The position numbers were made by a program, and so were the translations under genes. From Deinococcus aerolatus (GTDB lineage Bacteria; Deinococcota; Deinococci; Deinococcales; Deinococcaceae): a stretch of 64,000 bases of DNA. Positions 42,262 through 52,169 of the stretch are shown here, one piece after another. Under the pieces are notes generated by a model. The model worked only from the letters and a program-made list of their open reading frames with translations, did not search any database and was not told where the DNA came from. The stretch spans positions 424,501-488,500 of the forward strand of contig NZ_BMOL01000001.1 in assembly GCF_014647055.1 (NCBI RefSeq), read 5' to 3'. The stretch's first letter is position 1; the number at the start of each line of letters is the position of its first letter.

Positions 42262-42267
42262 AATCTA
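42262..42267 (-). promoter_or_regulatory. -10 box TAGATT, sbcDC operon
   Basis: TAGATT lies eight bases before the sbcD ATG, leaving no room for a Shine-Dalgarno leader. Confidence 0.5.
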
Positions 42268-42298
42268 GCACGGGGCCGGTTTTTCTGGCCGGAAATTC

Positions 42299-43213
42299 CT
42301 ACAGGCCCAGCATCAGTTCCATGTTCTGCACCGCTGCGCCGCTGGCCCCCTTGCCCAGATTGTCCAGCCGCGCCGCCAGCACCGCCCGCCGCCCGTCTCC
42401 GGACGCGTAGACGAACAGCTCCAGATCGTTGCTGCCGTTGAGAGTCTGGGGATCGAGGACGGCCGGGTTGTCGGCCAGCGCGGAAACGCGCACGTACCGC
42501 TGCCCGGCGTAGTGGGCGGCCAGCGCGTCCCGCAGCGCGTCCGCCGTGACGCCCAGTTCGCCCAGATGCAGCGGAATGTTGACGGTCATGCCCTGCGCCC
42601 AGCCGCCCACATGCGGCGCGAAGATGGGGGTCACCGAAAGGCCGCCGTAGCGCACGATCTCCGGCAGGTGCTTGTGGTCCAGCGTCAGGCCGTAGCTGAT
42701 GAAGTCGCCGCGCATGGCGTGGTCCGCGCCCTGTTCGTGGGCATCCACCAGCGCGCGTCCGCCGCCGCTGTAGCCGCTGTAGCCCTGGATGGTCAGGGGA
42801 AAGTCGGCAGGGATCAGCCCCGCCGCCGTCAGGGGGGCAATCAGCGCAATCGCCCCGGTGCTGTAACACCCCGGGTTGGAGACCAGCCGCGCGGCGCGGA
42901 TGCGCTCCGGCTGCCCGGCGTTCAATTCGGGAAAGCCGAAGACCCACGCTGGGTCGATGCGGTGGGCGGTGCTGGCGTCCAGCAGGCGCGAGGCCGGGTT
43001 GGTGGTCAGGGTCAGCGCCTCACGCGCCGCGTCGTCGTGCAGGCACAGGATGCTCAGGTCCGCCGCATTTAGCAGCTCGGCCCGCGCCCCGGCGTCCTTG
43101 CGCCGCGCCGGGTCAATGCTCAGCAGGTCCAGATCGCTCCGGTCCTGCAGGCGGGTGCGGATTTGCAGGCCGGTGGTTCCGGCCTCGCCGTCGATAAATA
43201 TTTTGGGGGTCAT
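42299..43213 (-). CDS. argC: N-acetyl-gamma-glutamyl-phosphate reductase
   Basis: This 304-residue enzyme reduces N-acetylglutamyl phosphate in arginine synthesis. It is of the shorter type 2 form: [13 protein letters not shown] at the N-terminus, the catalytic-cysteine motif [10 protein letters not shown] and [12 protein letters not shown]. The ATG at 43213 lies one base after the GNAT stop, with GGAGAAGG in the end of that gene serving as ribosome binding site. It is the last gene of an argF-GNAT-argC cluster. Confidence 0.94.
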   Translation of the reverse strand: MTPKIFIDGEAGTTGLQIRTRLQDRSDLDLLSIDPARRKDAGARAELLNAADLSILCLHDDAAREALTLTTNPASRLLDASTAHRIDPAWVFGFPELNAGQPERIRAARLVSNPGCYSTGAIALIAPLTAAGLIPADFPLTIQGYSGYSGGGRALVDAHEQGADHAMRGDFISYGLTLDHKHLPEIVRYGGLSVTPIFAPHVGGWAQGMTVNIPLHLGELGVTADALRDALAAHYAGQRYVRVSALADNPAVLDPQTLNGSNDLELFVYASGDGRRAVLAARLDNLGKGASGAAVQNMELMLGL

Positions 43214-43214
43214 A

Positions 43215-43766
43215 TCAAGCCTTCTCCAGATGTCGAGTGTGCCACTCCCGCGCCAGCAGTCCGTACCGCGCGTCGTCGGTCCATTCTCCCCGGTGCCAGT
43301 AGCTTTCCCGCGCCGTGCCCTCATGGCGAAAGCCGGCGCGGGTCAGCAGCGCAGCGGCGGGGGCGTTGCGCGGATCGATATGGGCGTAAACGCGGTGCAG
43401 GGCATGCGGGCCAAACAGCTGCGCCAGCAGCAGTGCCAGTCCTTCTGAGGCCAGTCCACGGCCCTGGGCGTGTCGGGCCAGCGTGAAGCCGACTTCGGCC
43501 TGTGCACCTTCACCGGGAGAAGCGCCGTTCACCGCGAAGTCGCCCAGCAGCTCCCCGGTGTTCGCGTCCACCAAAGCCAGTTGCGTCCACCCCGGCTGTC
43601 CTGGCGTGCGCTCCCGCATGGCGTCAATCAATGACTCTGCGTGCCGCTGGAGATAGGGCAGCGTCCACGCCTGGAAACGGGCGACCTCAGGGTCGTTGCG
43701 GTAGGCCACAAACGTGGCGGCGTCTTCAGGGCGCAGGGGGCGCAGGACGACGCGGTGGGCGGTCAT
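43215..43766 (-). CDS. GNAT-family N-acetyltransferase (RimJ/RimL type)
   Basis: This 183-residue acetyltransferase shows the GNAT pattern [20 protein letters not shown] at the N-terminus, the acetyl-CoA motif [19 protein letters not shown] and [17 protein letters not shown]. It belongs to the group that acetylates protein N-termini or small amines. It overlaps the preceding Nudix remnant by ATGA and is followed by argC one base later, so it is embedded in an arginine operon. A link to arginine metabolism is possible but unproven. Confidence 0.85.
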   Translation of the reverse strand: MTAHRVVLRPLRPEDAATFVAYRNDPEVARFQAWTLPYLQRHAESLIDAMRERTPGQPGWTQLALVDANTGELLGDFAVNGASPGEGAQAEVGFTLARHAQGRGLASEGLALLLAQLFGPHALHRVYAHIDPRNAPAAALLTRAGFRHEGTARESYWHRGEWTDDARYGLLAREWHTRHLEKA

Positions 43767-43993
43767 GGAAAGCACCGGCGGACCAGTTCGGCCAGATCGC
43801 CCTTCGCCGGTTCGCCCGCCTTGGTTCGGGTTAGCAGTTCGGCGGGCGTCAGCCACCACGCCGCACTGAAGTCGGCGGGGTTGAAGTCGGGCGCGGCGTC
43901 GGTCCTGATCTCGTAGACGCGCATGAAGCTGCCCAGTCCCGTCTCGAACGGAAACAGGGCGGCGATTTCCTGCCCTTCCAGAGCCTGGACCAT
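43763..43993 (-). pseudogene. Truncated Nudix hydrolase (C-terminal remnant)
   Basis: This 76-residue frame begins MVQALEGQEIAALFPFETG and contains only the last third of a Nudix fold (WWLTPAELLTRTKAG and the terminal helix). The Nudix box GX5EX7REUXEEXGU is absent, and the sequence upstream is the intact argF gene, so the missing part cannot be supplied by another start. It still overlaps the GNAT gene by ATGA. It is probably a remnant kept for coupled translation; whether it is expressed is unknown. Confidence 0.6.
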
Positions 43994-44006
43994 ACGGCCT
44001 ATGGTT

Positions 44007-45089
44007 TCACCACCTTGGTTTTGCGCCGCCCAGCAGGTGGTACAGCAGCGCCTTTTGCGCGTGCAGGCGGTTCTCGGCCTGATCGAATACGCGGCTCTTG
44101 GGGTGTTCGGTGGCTTCCGGCACGGTTTCCTCGCCGTAATGGGCGGGCAGACAGTGCAGGAAGATACCGTCCGGTGCCAGGGTGTCCAGCATCCCCGGCG
44201 TGACCTGATACCCCTGGAAGGCGCGGCGGCGGATGTCGGCCTCGGCCTCCATGCCCATGCTGATCCACACGTCTGTATACAGCACATCTGCCCCCTCGAT
44301 GGCGGCCAGATCGTGGGTCAGGGTAATCCGCGTGCCGCTGTCCACGGCGTCCATCAGCACGCCCGCGTTGGGCTCGTAGCCCACCGGGGTCACGACTGTG
44401 ACGTCGCTCCCGGTCAGGATGCCCATGTGGATGTGGCTGTTGGCAAGGTTGTTGCCGTCGCCGATGTACACCACCCGCCGGCCGCGCAGATCGGTGCCGA
44501 ACTCCTCCTCAATGGTCTGGTAGTCGGCCAGCAGTTGCGCGGGGTGCAGCATGTCCGAGAGGCCGTTGATGACGGGAATGGCAGCGTGATCGGCCAGCTC
44601 GTGCAGCGTCTGTTGCAGGTAGACCCGGCCCATCACTCCGTCCACCCAGCGTTCCAGGTTGCGCGCCACATCACTGACGCGTTCGCGGGTCCCCAGGCCG
44701 ATCTCGGTGTTCGAGAGCGTGATGGCATGTCCGCCCAGCTGGTACATGCCCACGTCGAAGGTGGTGCGGGTCCGCAGGCTGGACTTCTCGAACACCAGCG
44801 CCAGCGACAGGCCCGCCAGAGGCTTGACCCCGCGCCACTCGCCGCGTTTCATGGAGTGGGCGGTGTCCATCACCGCGCGCAGCTCGGCTGCCGTCATGTC
44901 CAGGTTGCTCAGAAAGTCGCGGCCCGCCATCACCGGGGCCGGCAGGGTATCCGGCGTCAGCAGAACGGAAGATGCCTCTGCAGTTTTATTCACGCCTGAT
45001 GCAGCTTTGGCGGCACTTCCAGCAGGCTGTTTGCGCGCTTTCTCCTGTGTCTTACCGGACTTCTTGCTGGGCTTCTCGGCCTTGGTCAT
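44007..45089 (-). CDS. argF: Ornithine carbamoyltransferase with N-terminal extension
   Basis: This 360-residue enzyme makes citrulline from ornithine and carbamoyl phosphate. Motifs FEKSSLRTRTTFDVG, DMLHPAQLLADY and HCLPAHYGEE are intact. The catalytic protein usually starts near AGRDFLSNLD; here about 55 Lys/Ala/Ser-rich residues precede it. The ATG at 45089 is supported by a consensus TATAAT eight bases upstream; an internal ATG at 44927 would give the usual length. It leads the argF-GNAT-argC cluster. Confidence 0.92.
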   Translation of the reverse strand: MTKAEKPSKKSGKTQEKARKQPAGSAAKAASGVNKTAEASSVLLTPDTLPAPVMAGRDFLSNLDMTAAELRAVMDTAHSMKRGEWRGVKPLAGLSLALVFEKSSLRTRTTFDVGMYQLGGHAITLSNTEIGLGTRERVSDVARNLERWVDGVMGRVYLQQTLHELADHAAIPVINGLSDMLHPAQLLADYQTIEEEFGTDLRGRRVVYIGDGNNLANSHIHMGILTGSDVTVVTPVGYEPNAGVLMDAVDSGTRITLTHDLAAIEGADVLYTDVWISMGMEAEADIRRRAFQGYQVTPGMLDTLAPDGIFLHCLPAHYGEETVPEATEHPKSRVFDQAENRLHAQKALLYHLLGGAKPRW

Positions 45090-45097
45090 AAGCAAAA

Positions 45098-45103
45098 ATT
45101 ATA
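45098..45103 (-). promoter_or_regulatory. -10 box TATAAT of the argF cluster
   Basis: A perfect TATAAT lies eight bases before the argF ATG in an AT-rich stretch. The neighbourhood TGTATAATTTTTGC loosely resembles an arginine-repressor box, but too weakly to call one. Confidence 0.55.
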
Positions 45104-45146
45104 CAACGAAACCGAGTAAAGATACATCTTTCGCTCTTCTAGGGCC

Positions 45147-46022
45147 TCAGTATGCCGGACCGCTGCCCGGATTCGAGATCACCTCGGCGATGCCGCCGTC
45201 ATCCAGCCGGGCGATGAATCCGGCCTCATCGCGGTAGGCCATGCCGCTGTCCATCGCCACGCACAGCCGGCCCGCGTAGGGAATCGGGGCACCCGCCCCC
45301 AGCGTCGGCCCGTGCAGGTACTCGTCGAGCAACACGTACACCGGGGTGTGGCCGTGCGCCAGCCGCTCCCCGCCGAAGGTGGCGAGCATGCGCCGGGCCA
45401 CCTTCTCGCCGTTGTTCAGCGCAAATGCGAAACGGTCCGCGAAGGCGTTGAGAAACGTGCCCCAGGCGTTGGCGTCGCGCCCCTGCATCAGCGTGTGGAC
45501 GTGCGCGTTGACGGCCTCCAGCGTCTCGCCCAGCCGCAGGTACATCGGACTGTCGGCGTGCACCATCAGCCAGGAGCCGATCAGGGCCAGCGCGGGCCGC
45601 GCCTCCAGCCACGCCAGATCGCCGGGGTCCAGCAGCGCCAGATCGCGGTCCTGCCCCCCGTTGCTCAGCCAGTAGTCGCGGAAGCCCAGCGTGTCGGCAG
45701 GGTCAGTATGGCGGAACATCAGGGTGGCCAGGAACATGACCTCATGGTTGCCCAGCAGCGCCGTGACCTGCCCCCCCACCTCGGTGGCCTGGACTTCCAG
45801 ACTGCGGATCAGGCGGATAACTTCCACGCCCCGGGGGCCGCGGTCCACGTAGTCTCCCAGGAAGACCAGCTGGGCGTCGCCTGCCGTCCAGCCACCGTCA
45901 AAGTCGATCAGGCCGGCACGCAGCAGCATGGAGCGCAGCTTGCCGTACGAGCCGTGAATGTCCCCGATTACCCACAGCTCCCTCAAGCGCCGCTCCCCGC
46001 ACACCGGGCGGCCCCAGTCCAT
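45147..46022 (-). CDS. Calcineurin-like metallophosphoesterase (PPP-type phosphatase)
   Basis: This up to 291-residue phosphatase has the PPP signatures GDIHGSYGKL, FLGDYVDRGPRG and LLGNHEVMF, and a later GERLAHGHTP. It resembles bacterial Ser/Thr or bis-tetraphosphatase-type enzymes; the substrate is not clear. The ATG at 46022 adds 17 residues before the core. A TTG at 45986 has GGGGAG six bases upstream and would start the protein at the usual distance from GDIHG, so the true start is uncertain. Confidence 0.85.
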   Translation of the reverse strand: MDWGRPVCGERRLRELWVIGDIHGSYGKLRSMLLRAGLIDFDGGWTAGDAQLVFLGDYVDRGPRGVEVIRLIRSLEVQATEVGGQVTALLGNHEVMFLATLMFRHTDPADTLGFRDYWLSNGGQDRDLALLDPGDLAWLEARPALALIGSWLMVHADSPMYLRLGETLEAVNAHVHTLMQGRDANAWGTFLNAFADRFAFALNNGEKVARRMLATFGGERLAHGHTPVYVLLDEYLHGPTLGAGAPIPYAGRLCVAMDSGMAYRDEAGFIARLDDGGIAEVISNPGSGPAY

Positions 46023-46284
46023 ATCCCTGTCCGCAACAGCGGCGTGCCCCGCCCAGCCCCGGGGCTGTCGGGGCAGGAACGCCGGTGGGCAGGACCGCTG
46101 AACACATCCAAGAGTGTACTGTCTGCGGCGCCCCGGCCCGTTCCACTTACGGTCGGCGGGCGGGCGGGGAGTTCAGTACCCCGAACCCCACACTGCTGGC
46201 TTCCGGTTCAACGCCCTTTGTCGCTGCATGCTTTGCCGCGCAGGCAAGTCCGCTCGGTTTATTCAAACAACAAATGCGTTGTAC

Positions 46285-47013
<729 letters not shown>

Positions 47014-47148
47014 AAGCTAGGCTGAGTATAGAGCAGGCAACCTTGATGAGAATGGGGGGAGTGCCGGGGGGGTAGGGCGCAGCTGGGACCGGACAGCGGT
47101 GACCGAAGACGCCCCCATACCCCGGCGACGTGGCCGCCCCGCAGCCTC

Positions 47149-47154
47149 TATCAT
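47149..47154 (+). promoter_or_regulatory. -10 box TATCAT, leaderless M20 peptidase gene
   Basis: TATCAT is followed by CGGCCCC and the ATG at 47162. Confidence 0.55.
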
Positions 47155-47161
47155 CGGCCCC

Positions 47162-48520
47162 ATGACCACATCTGACCTGAGTGCCGCCCTGAAGCGCGAC
47201 GACGCCAACGCCGAACTGTTTGAGCTGCTGCGGATTCCCAGCGTCAGCGCCGATCCCGCGCACCGGGCCGACATGACAAAGGCCGCCGAATTCCTGCGCG
47301 CCAAGCTGGCCTCGCTGGGCTTCACGGCGCGGGTGGACGAGACAGGCGGGCACCCTGCCGTGTACGCCGAACACCTCAAGGCCCCCGGCAAGCCCACCGT
47401 GCTGCTGTACGGCCACTACGACGTGCAGCCCGAGGCCCCGCTGGAGGAGTGGCTCACGCCGCCCTTTGAACCCACCGTGCGGGGCGGGCGCATCTACGCG
47501 CGCGGCGCCACCGACGACAAGGGGCAGGCCTACGCCCACATTCGCGGCGTGGAATTGCTGCTGTCGCAGGGCGAGCTGCCGATCAACGTCAAGTTCTTCA
47601 TCGAGGGCGAGGAAGAGATCGGCAGCCCCAGCATCGTCCCGTACCTGAAAGCCCACGCGGACGAGCTGAGCAGCGACGTGATCGTCATCAGCGACGGCAG
47701 CCGCTTCGCCGCTGACGTGCCCACCATCACCTACGGCGTGCGCGGCCTGAGCTACGTGGAGATTCACGTTCAGGGGGCCAACCGTGACCTGCACAGCGGG
47801 TCTTACGGCGGGGCCGCGCCCAACCCGATCAATGCCCTGTGCGAGATCATCGCCAGCCTCAAGGACGAGCAGGGCCGCGTCACCATTCCCGGCTTCTATG
47901 ACGGCATTGACCCGCTGACCGACGAGGAGCGGGAGATGTGGGCCAGCCTGCCTCAGAATGACGACGAGTTCGCGGGAAGCATCGGCGTGTCCGCGCTGCC
48001 CGGCGAGCAGGGCTACAGCGTGCTGGAACGCCTGTGGGGGCGCCCGACGCTGGACGTGAACGGCATCTGGGGCGGCTACCAGGGCGAGGGCAGCAAGACT
48101 GTGATCGCCGCCAAGGCCGGGGCCAAGGTGTCGATGCGCCTCGTACCCGGCCAGGACCCGGAGAACATCACGCGGCTGATCCAGGACTATGTGCCGCAGA
48201 TCGCCCCTGCGGGCGTGAAGGTGGAGGTCAAGGCCCTGCACGGCGGCCAGCCCATCAAGTTCGACACCTCCAGCGAGTACGTGAAGGCGGCAGACCGCGC
48301 CCTGCAGCGCGTGTACGGCAAGCCTGCCGTCTTTGCCCGCACCGGCGGCAGCATTCCCATCGTGGCCTACTTCGCCGAGATTCTGAAAAGCCCGGTGCTG
48401 TTCGTGGACATGGGCCTGAACGAGGACGCCCCCCACAGCCCCAACGAGAGCTTCGCCGTGCAGGACTACCACAACGGCATTCTGACCAGTGCCTACCTGC
48501 TGGAGGAACTGGGCAAGTGA
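47162..48520 (+). CDS. M20-family dipeptidase
   Basis: This 452-residue metallopeptidase belongs to the M20 (CNDP-like) dipeptidases. Two-zinc-site motifs are [20 protein letters not shown] and [11 protein letters not shown], with [11 protein letters not shown] in the lid domain and RTGGSIPIV near the end. The frame extends upstream to 47099, but TATCAT lies seven bases before ATG 47162, which supports this leaderless start. It probably cleaves dipeptides in the cytoplasm. purN follows 31 bases later. Confidence 0.9.
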   Translation: MTTSDLSAALKRDDANAELFELLRIPSVSADPAHRADMTKAAEFLRAKLASLGFTARVDETGGHPAVYAEHLKAPGKPTVLLYGHYDVQPEAPLEEWLTPPFEPTVRGGRIYARGATDDKGQAYAHIRGVELLLSQGELPINVKFFIEGEEEIGSPSIVPYLKAHADELSSDVIVISDGSRFAADVPTITYGVRGLSYVEIHVQGANRDLHSGSYGGAAPNPINALCEIIASLKDEQGRVTIPGFYDGIDPLTDEEREMWASLPQNDDEFAGSIGVSALPGEQGYSVLERLWGRPTLDVNGIWGGYQGEGSKTVIAAKAGAKVSMRLVPGQDPENITRLIQDYVPQIAPAGVKVEVKALHGGQPIKFDTSSEYVKAADRALQRVYGKPAVFARTGGSIPIVAYFAEILKSPVLFVDMGLNEDAPHSPNESFAVQDYHNGILTSAYLLEELGK

Positions 48521-48551
48521 GGGAAAGCGGGCAGCGCGGCGTGGGGCGCCC

Positions 48552-49154
48552 GTGAACCTCGCCTTCCTCGCCTCGCACGGCGGCAGCGCGGCGCGGCACC
48601 TGACCGGGGCGTGCCGTGCCGGAGAGCTGGACGCCGTGCCGGTGGCCCTGATCAGCAACAACAGCCGCTCCCCTGCCCTGGCCTGGGCGCGGGATGCCGG
48701 CCTGCGCACCGCCCACCTGAGCGGCGCGAAGTACCCGGACCCGGAGGCGCTGGACGCCGCCATCCTCAACTTCTTGCAGGACGTGGGGGCGGACCTGCTG
48801 ATCCTCAGCGGCTACATGCGTGAACTGGGGCCGCAGGTCCTGGACGCCTTCGCGGGGCGCGTGCTGAACATCCACCCCAGCCTGCTGCCCCGGCACGGCG
48901 GGCGCGGCATGTACGGGGACCGGGTGCATCTGGCGGTGCTGGAGGCCGGCGACAGCGCGTCCGGCGCGACGGTGCATCTGGTCACCTCCGGCATCGACGA
49001 GGGGCCGCGGCTGGCGCAGCAGGAGGTGCCTGTGCGTCCGGGCGACACGCTGGAGACCCTGAAAGCCCGCGTGCAGGCCATCGAGGGCGAGCTGATGCTG
49101 CGGGCGGTGCGGGAACTGGTGGCCGAGTTGCGGCCCATCGATGCACCCCCCTGA
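48552..49154 (+). CDS. purN: Phosphoribosylglycinamide formyltransferase
   Basis: This 200-residue enzyme formylates GAR with 10-formyl-tetrahydrofolate in purine synthesis. Catalytic motifs are [12 protein letters not shown] (Asn and His) and [15 protein letters not shown] (Asp). The N-terminus [13 protein letters not shown] stands where most members have a GNGSN-type loop. The start is the GTG at 48552, which gives the family N-terminus. It is followed by a strong terminator hairpin. Confidence 0.9.
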   Translation: MNLAFLASHGGSAARHLTGACRAGELDAVPVALISNNSRSPALAWARDAGLRTAHLSGAKYPDPEALDAAILNFLQDVGADLLILSGYMRELGPQVLDAFAGRVLNIHPSLLPRHGGRGMYGDRVHLAVLEAGDSASGATVHLVTSGIDEGPRLAQQEVPVRPGDTLETLKARVQAIEGELMLRAVRELVAELRPIDAPP

Positions 49155-49177
49155 CGCCGCACCCACAAACACAGAAG

Positions 49178-49223
49178 GGAGGACGGGCCAGAATTTGCGC
49201 CCGTCCTCCTCTTCTTTTCTTTT
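49178..49223 (+). terminator. Intrinsic terminator between purN and the DEAD-box gene
   Basis: A perfect 11-bp stem (GGAGGACGGGC with GCCCGTCCTCC) and 10-base loop is followed by TCTTCTTTTCTTTT. It ends purN and might also act on the convergent helicase transcript, where the T tail is poorer. Confidence 0.75.
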
Positions 49224-49242
49224 GTCAGGTCAGGGGGTCAGC

Positions 49243-50826
49243 CTAGCTGCGCCCGCGTCCGCCGCGGCCCCGCGCACGCTGCGGCCCCACGCGGCCCGCA
49301 CCCGTTCCAGCAGGGGCGCCCCCGCCGGTTTCCGAGCGGCGCTGACCGGACGACTGGGCGCCGCGCCCGCCCCGGTCGGCATGTCCACCCTGCGGCGCGT
49401 GGCCACGGGCCTGGGACTGACCGCGCGGCTGACCGCCGCCCTGGCCCTGAGTGCTCCTGCCCTGTCCGCCCTGGCTTCTGCCGCGCCCGCCGCTCTCGCC
49501 GGGCATCAGGCCGTTGCCGGAGCCGCGCCCCTGCTTTTCCTGAATGGCCCGGTCGACCTGGGCTTCCTGGGTGGTCAGCGGCGGGTGCAGCGCGGGCGGC
49601 AGCCCCCGGCGCACGGTCTGCCACAGCCCACGCTGCTCGGGAATCAGCAGCACCAGGTTCACGCCGGGCCGGCCCGCACGCGCCGTGCGGCCCGAACGGT
49701 GCACGTGGTCCTCGGCAGTCTGGGCCACGTCCATGTGGATCACGAGGCGCACTTCCGGCAGATCGATGCCGCGTCCGGCGATGTCGGTGGCCACCAGCAC
49801 GCGGGACTTGCCCTCGCGCAGCAGGGCCATGGTGCGCTCGCGCTTCTTCTGGTCCATGTTGCCCTGCAGTGGGCTGACAATCTCGCCGGGCAGCAGGGTT
49901 TCCAGGCGCTCGGCGCGGCGCTTGACCAGCGACTTGGTGCGCGAGAAGATCACCACGCAGCCGCCCGGGGCCCGCAGCGCCTCAAGGGTCTGCTCGGCGG
50001 CCACGTCCAGCACGTCGTCGCGGGTGGTGTGGACCAGCAGGTGCGTGGCCCCGGTCGCGCCGCCCAGGATGTCATCGGGGTTGGTGTTCTCGGCGCGGGC
50101 CGCCGGGGCGATGTCGATGCGTTCGGGGTTGACCATGAACTGCTGGGCCACGCCACGAATCTCGGCGGGGAAGGTGGCCGAGGCCATGGCGATCTGGATC
50201 TTCTGCCCGGCCTGGGTCTGCGCCGAGCGCAGGATGTCGCCCACGTCCTTGAGGAAGCCCAGCGACAGCAGCTCGTCGGCCTCGTCCAGCACCACGTAGC
50301 GCAGCCCCGAGAGGTTCAGTTCGCGGCGGCTGATCAGGTCCTTGAGCCGGCCCGGCGTGCCGGAGATCAGGCCCTTGCCGGTGGCCTCGCTGCGGGTCTG
50401 TCCCGGCGTGATGCCCCCGGTGATGCGCCCGGCGGTCATGCCCAGCTCGCGCGCCACGTCACGGATCTGCACGGCCAGCTCGCGGGTGGGCGTGACCACC
50501 AGCACCTCGGGCCGAATGCCGCGCACAGGGTTCATGCCGATGCCGCGCGCGGCGGCAGGAATCAGGAAGGCCAGCGTCTTGCCGCTGCCGGTCCTGGCGG
50601 TGGTGATCACGTCGCGCCCGGACAGCAGCGCGGGAATGGCACCGGCCTGCACGGGGGTGGGCGTGCGGTCACCCAGCAGGGTATGCCAGTCGACCACCGC
50701 AGCGGCGGGGCGGGTGGGGGCAGCGCTTTCGGCGCGCGGCGCGTCCTGACGGTCGTGCTGGGGGCGGGGACGTTCGGTGTTGCGAGCGTCTGTGTTGCGG
50801 GATTCAGGGGTACGGGTTCGGGTCAT
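49243..50826 (-). CDS. DEAD-box RNA helicase with Arg/Gly-rich tail
   Basis: This 527-residue helicase has the DEAD-box motifs in order: TPTPVQAGAIP (Q motif), ARTGSGKT (residues 77-84), PTRELAVQ, TPGRL, DEAD, SATFP, ATDIAGRGIDLPEV and HRSGRTARAG. The last about 110 residues are Gly/Arg/Gln/Ser-rich with RGG-like pieces, typical of RNA-binding tails. The first 45 residues are charged and disordered. The ATG at 50826 is preceded by AGGA; the open frame upstream to 51003 has no family similarity. Likely roles are RNA remodelling in ribosome assembly, decay or cold response. Confidence 0.9.
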   Translation of the reverse strand: MTRTRTPESRNTDARNTERPRPQHDRQDAPRAESAAPTRPAAAVVDWHTLLGDRTPTPVQAGAIPALLSGRDVITTARTGSGKTLAFLIPAAARGIGMNPVRGIRPEVLVVTPTRELAVQIRDVARELGMTAGRITGGITPGQTRSEATGKGLISGTPGRLKDLISRRELNLSGLRYVVLDEADELLSLGFLKDVGDILRSAQTQAGQKIQIAMASATFPAEIRGVAQQFMVNPERIDIAPAARAENTNPDDILGGATGATHLLVHTTRDDVLDVAAEQTLEALRAPGGCVVIFSRTKSLVKRRAERLETLLPGEIVSPLQGNMDQKKRERTMALLREGKSRVLVATDIAGRGIDLPEVRLVIHMDVAQTAEDHVHRSGRTARAGRPGVNLVLLIPEQRGLWQTVRRGLPPALHPPLTTQEAQVDRAIQEKQGRGSGNGLMPGESGGRGRSQGGQGRSTQGQGGGQPRGQSQARGHAPQGGHADRGGRGAQSSGQRRSETGGGAPAGTGAGRVGPQRARGRGGRGRS

Positions 50827-51150
50827 GGGTGTCCTAATTGGCGTCCACAGCGGGACGCGCCGGAAGCCGGCGGGGAGAAACGTCAACGGTTGAAGCTGAA
50901 GGGCCGCGTCAGACTGCGCGTCGCCGAGAGTCGGCAGACAGTCCGGGCACCTGGGGCAGAGGCACCTGCGGGGGCCACCTGGGCCGCCCGCGTTCACCCC
51001 CACTATGCCGCATTTGCGTGAGGAGAACCGGGACGCGGCTCACTGGGGGCCAGTCCCGCCGGACTGCACACGAACTGTCAGGCCGAGGCCGTCCGGCCTA
51101 CGCCACATCTTCATCCCTCAATCTCTACAAATTTCCGGCACTGTACCTCT
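50827..51150. other. Intergenic region upstream of the DEAD-box gene
   Basis: This stretch holds the leader of the helicase gene and no convincing coding region on either strand. GC-rich at first, it becomes AT-rich from about 51110 next to a repeat element. Confidence 0.5.
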
Positions 51151-51289
51151 TCATACGGGCTCCGATTGAATCGTTTGCAAAACGATGAAAATCCGAGCGA
51201 AGCGAGAACGAGTAGAACAGGTTCCGGGAGTGGAGTTGGCAAACCGGCGCCCTCCCGGTTTGTTAACGAAACAGACGGAATCCGTATCA
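51151..51289. repeat. Dispersed inverted-repeat element, copy B
   Basis: This 139-bp element begins TCATACGGGCTCCGATTG and ends with the reverse complement of TGATACGGATTCCGTCTG; 24 of the first 34 bases of its ends match as inverted repeats. Inside it has AAATCCGAGCGAAGCGAG and an 8-bp hairpin (CAAACCGG with CCGGTTTG, 51240-51262). A decayed relative in opposite orientation lies at 10950-11096. It looks like a MITE-like or small non-coding repeat; no coding capacity. Confidence 0.65.
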
Positions 51290-51596
51290 GTCATCTGATG
51301 GGCATAACCGGAAAACACGCCTTGACGCGCGATGGCCCGTGTGTGGCGGCGCTGAAAATCGGCAGCCATACCCTGATGTATGCGCTGGGCGTGCGCCGCA
51401 ACCCGGGCCGCACGCTGGGCAAATGGAGCCGGACTGCGCCCACCACCCATCTGCCCCAATCCAGTCACTCACGGCTTTTATGAGAGCAATTTCAAGAAGT
51501 CTGAATCCCAGTCCTGATAGGTTCAGGCGTAAGGTCAGCACATTTCTGGCCTCAGATTCTCGCTTTTCTCGGCTCCACATTCAGGAGGAACACGGT
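51290..51596. other. Intergenic region upstream of terB
   Basis: This stretch between the repeat and terB must contain the ter promoter. Apart from the AGGAGG site before terB I see no clear -35/-10 pair. A 105-codon open frame crosses it from inside the repeat but has no start signal or family resemblance. Confidence 0.5.
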
Positions 51597-52052
51597 ATGG
51601 GCTTTCTAGATCGGCTCAAGGCAATGGGCGCGCAGGCAGGCAAGGAAGCGCAGGACACCTGGGGGCGCTTCAACAACGCGGCCTTTGCGGACGCCACGAT
51701 GGCCGCGTGTGCGCTGATCGGCGCGGCGGACGGCAAGATCGACCAGAACGAACGCACCCGCACCGCGCAGTTCATCACCACCAGCGACAGGCTCAAGACG
51801 TTCAATGTCTCTGATCTGCGCGACAAGTACGACCGATACTGCGACAAGATCACCGCCGATTTCGACTTCGGCAAAATCGAGCTGATGCAGGTTATCGGCA
51901 AGGTGGCGGGCAAGCCCGATCAGGCCCGCGCGGTGGTACAACTCGCCGTGGTGATCGCCAATTCGGACGGCGACTTCGACGAGAAGGAAATGGGCGTCGT
52001 GCGCGAAGTGGCCCAGACCCTCCGGCTCGATCCGGCGGAATTCGGGGTCTGA
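51597..52052 (+). CDS. terB: TerB-family tellurite-resistance/stress protein
   Basis: This 151-residue helical protein has the TerB duplication of acidic, metal-binding-like motifs: AADGKIDQNERTRTAQFI near residue 45 and NSDGDFDEKEMGVVREVAQ near 125. TerB is thought to link the membrane TerC to soluble Ter proteins. AGGAGG precedes the ATG at 51597; the frame runs upstream to 51339 without similarity. It opens the ter cluster 51597-57884. Confidence 0.92.
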   Translation: MGFLDRLKAMGAQAGKEAQDTWGRFNNAAFADATMAACALIGAADGKIDQNERTRTAQFITTSDRLKTFNVSDLRDKYDRYCDKITADFDFGKIELMQVIGKVAGKPDQARAVVQLAVVIANSDGDFDEKEMGVVREVAQTLRLDPAEFGV

Positions 52053-52085
52053 AACCTGCGGGGCGCGGGGGCAGGACATCCCGGC

Positions 52086-52115
52086 TTGACAGCCCCGCCC
52101 TGCCCATCACATGCT
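52086..52115 (+). promoter_or_regulatory. Candidate promoter of the first terD
   Basis: TTGACA at 52086-52091 is followed, after 18 bases, by CATGCT, a weak -10. It lies between terB and terD, so terD may have its own promoter in addition to readthrough. Confidence 0.3.
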
Positions 52116-52169
52116 GGACCTTCCGGCAGTGCCCGAACACCACACTCTCTATTTACAGGAGGCACCAAC

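Noticed and set aside
45090..45110. Arginine-repressor box at the argF promoter
   Set aside because: The match to the 18-bp consensus has four mismatches in key positions and is largely explained by the TATAAT box.
46023..46284. Possible tRNA or small RNA
   Set aside because: A GGTTCAA piece is present, but no cloverleaf or acceptor stem can be folded.
47014..47060. HAIR-type operator for hspR autoregulation
   Set aside because: Only isolated half-site-like pieces (CTGAGT, CTTGAT) occur, not the CTTGAGT-N7-ACTCAAG inverted pair.
51166..51483. 105-codon open frame upstream of terB
   Set aside because: It begins inside the inverted-repeat element, has no ribosome binding site and shows no recognisable motif.
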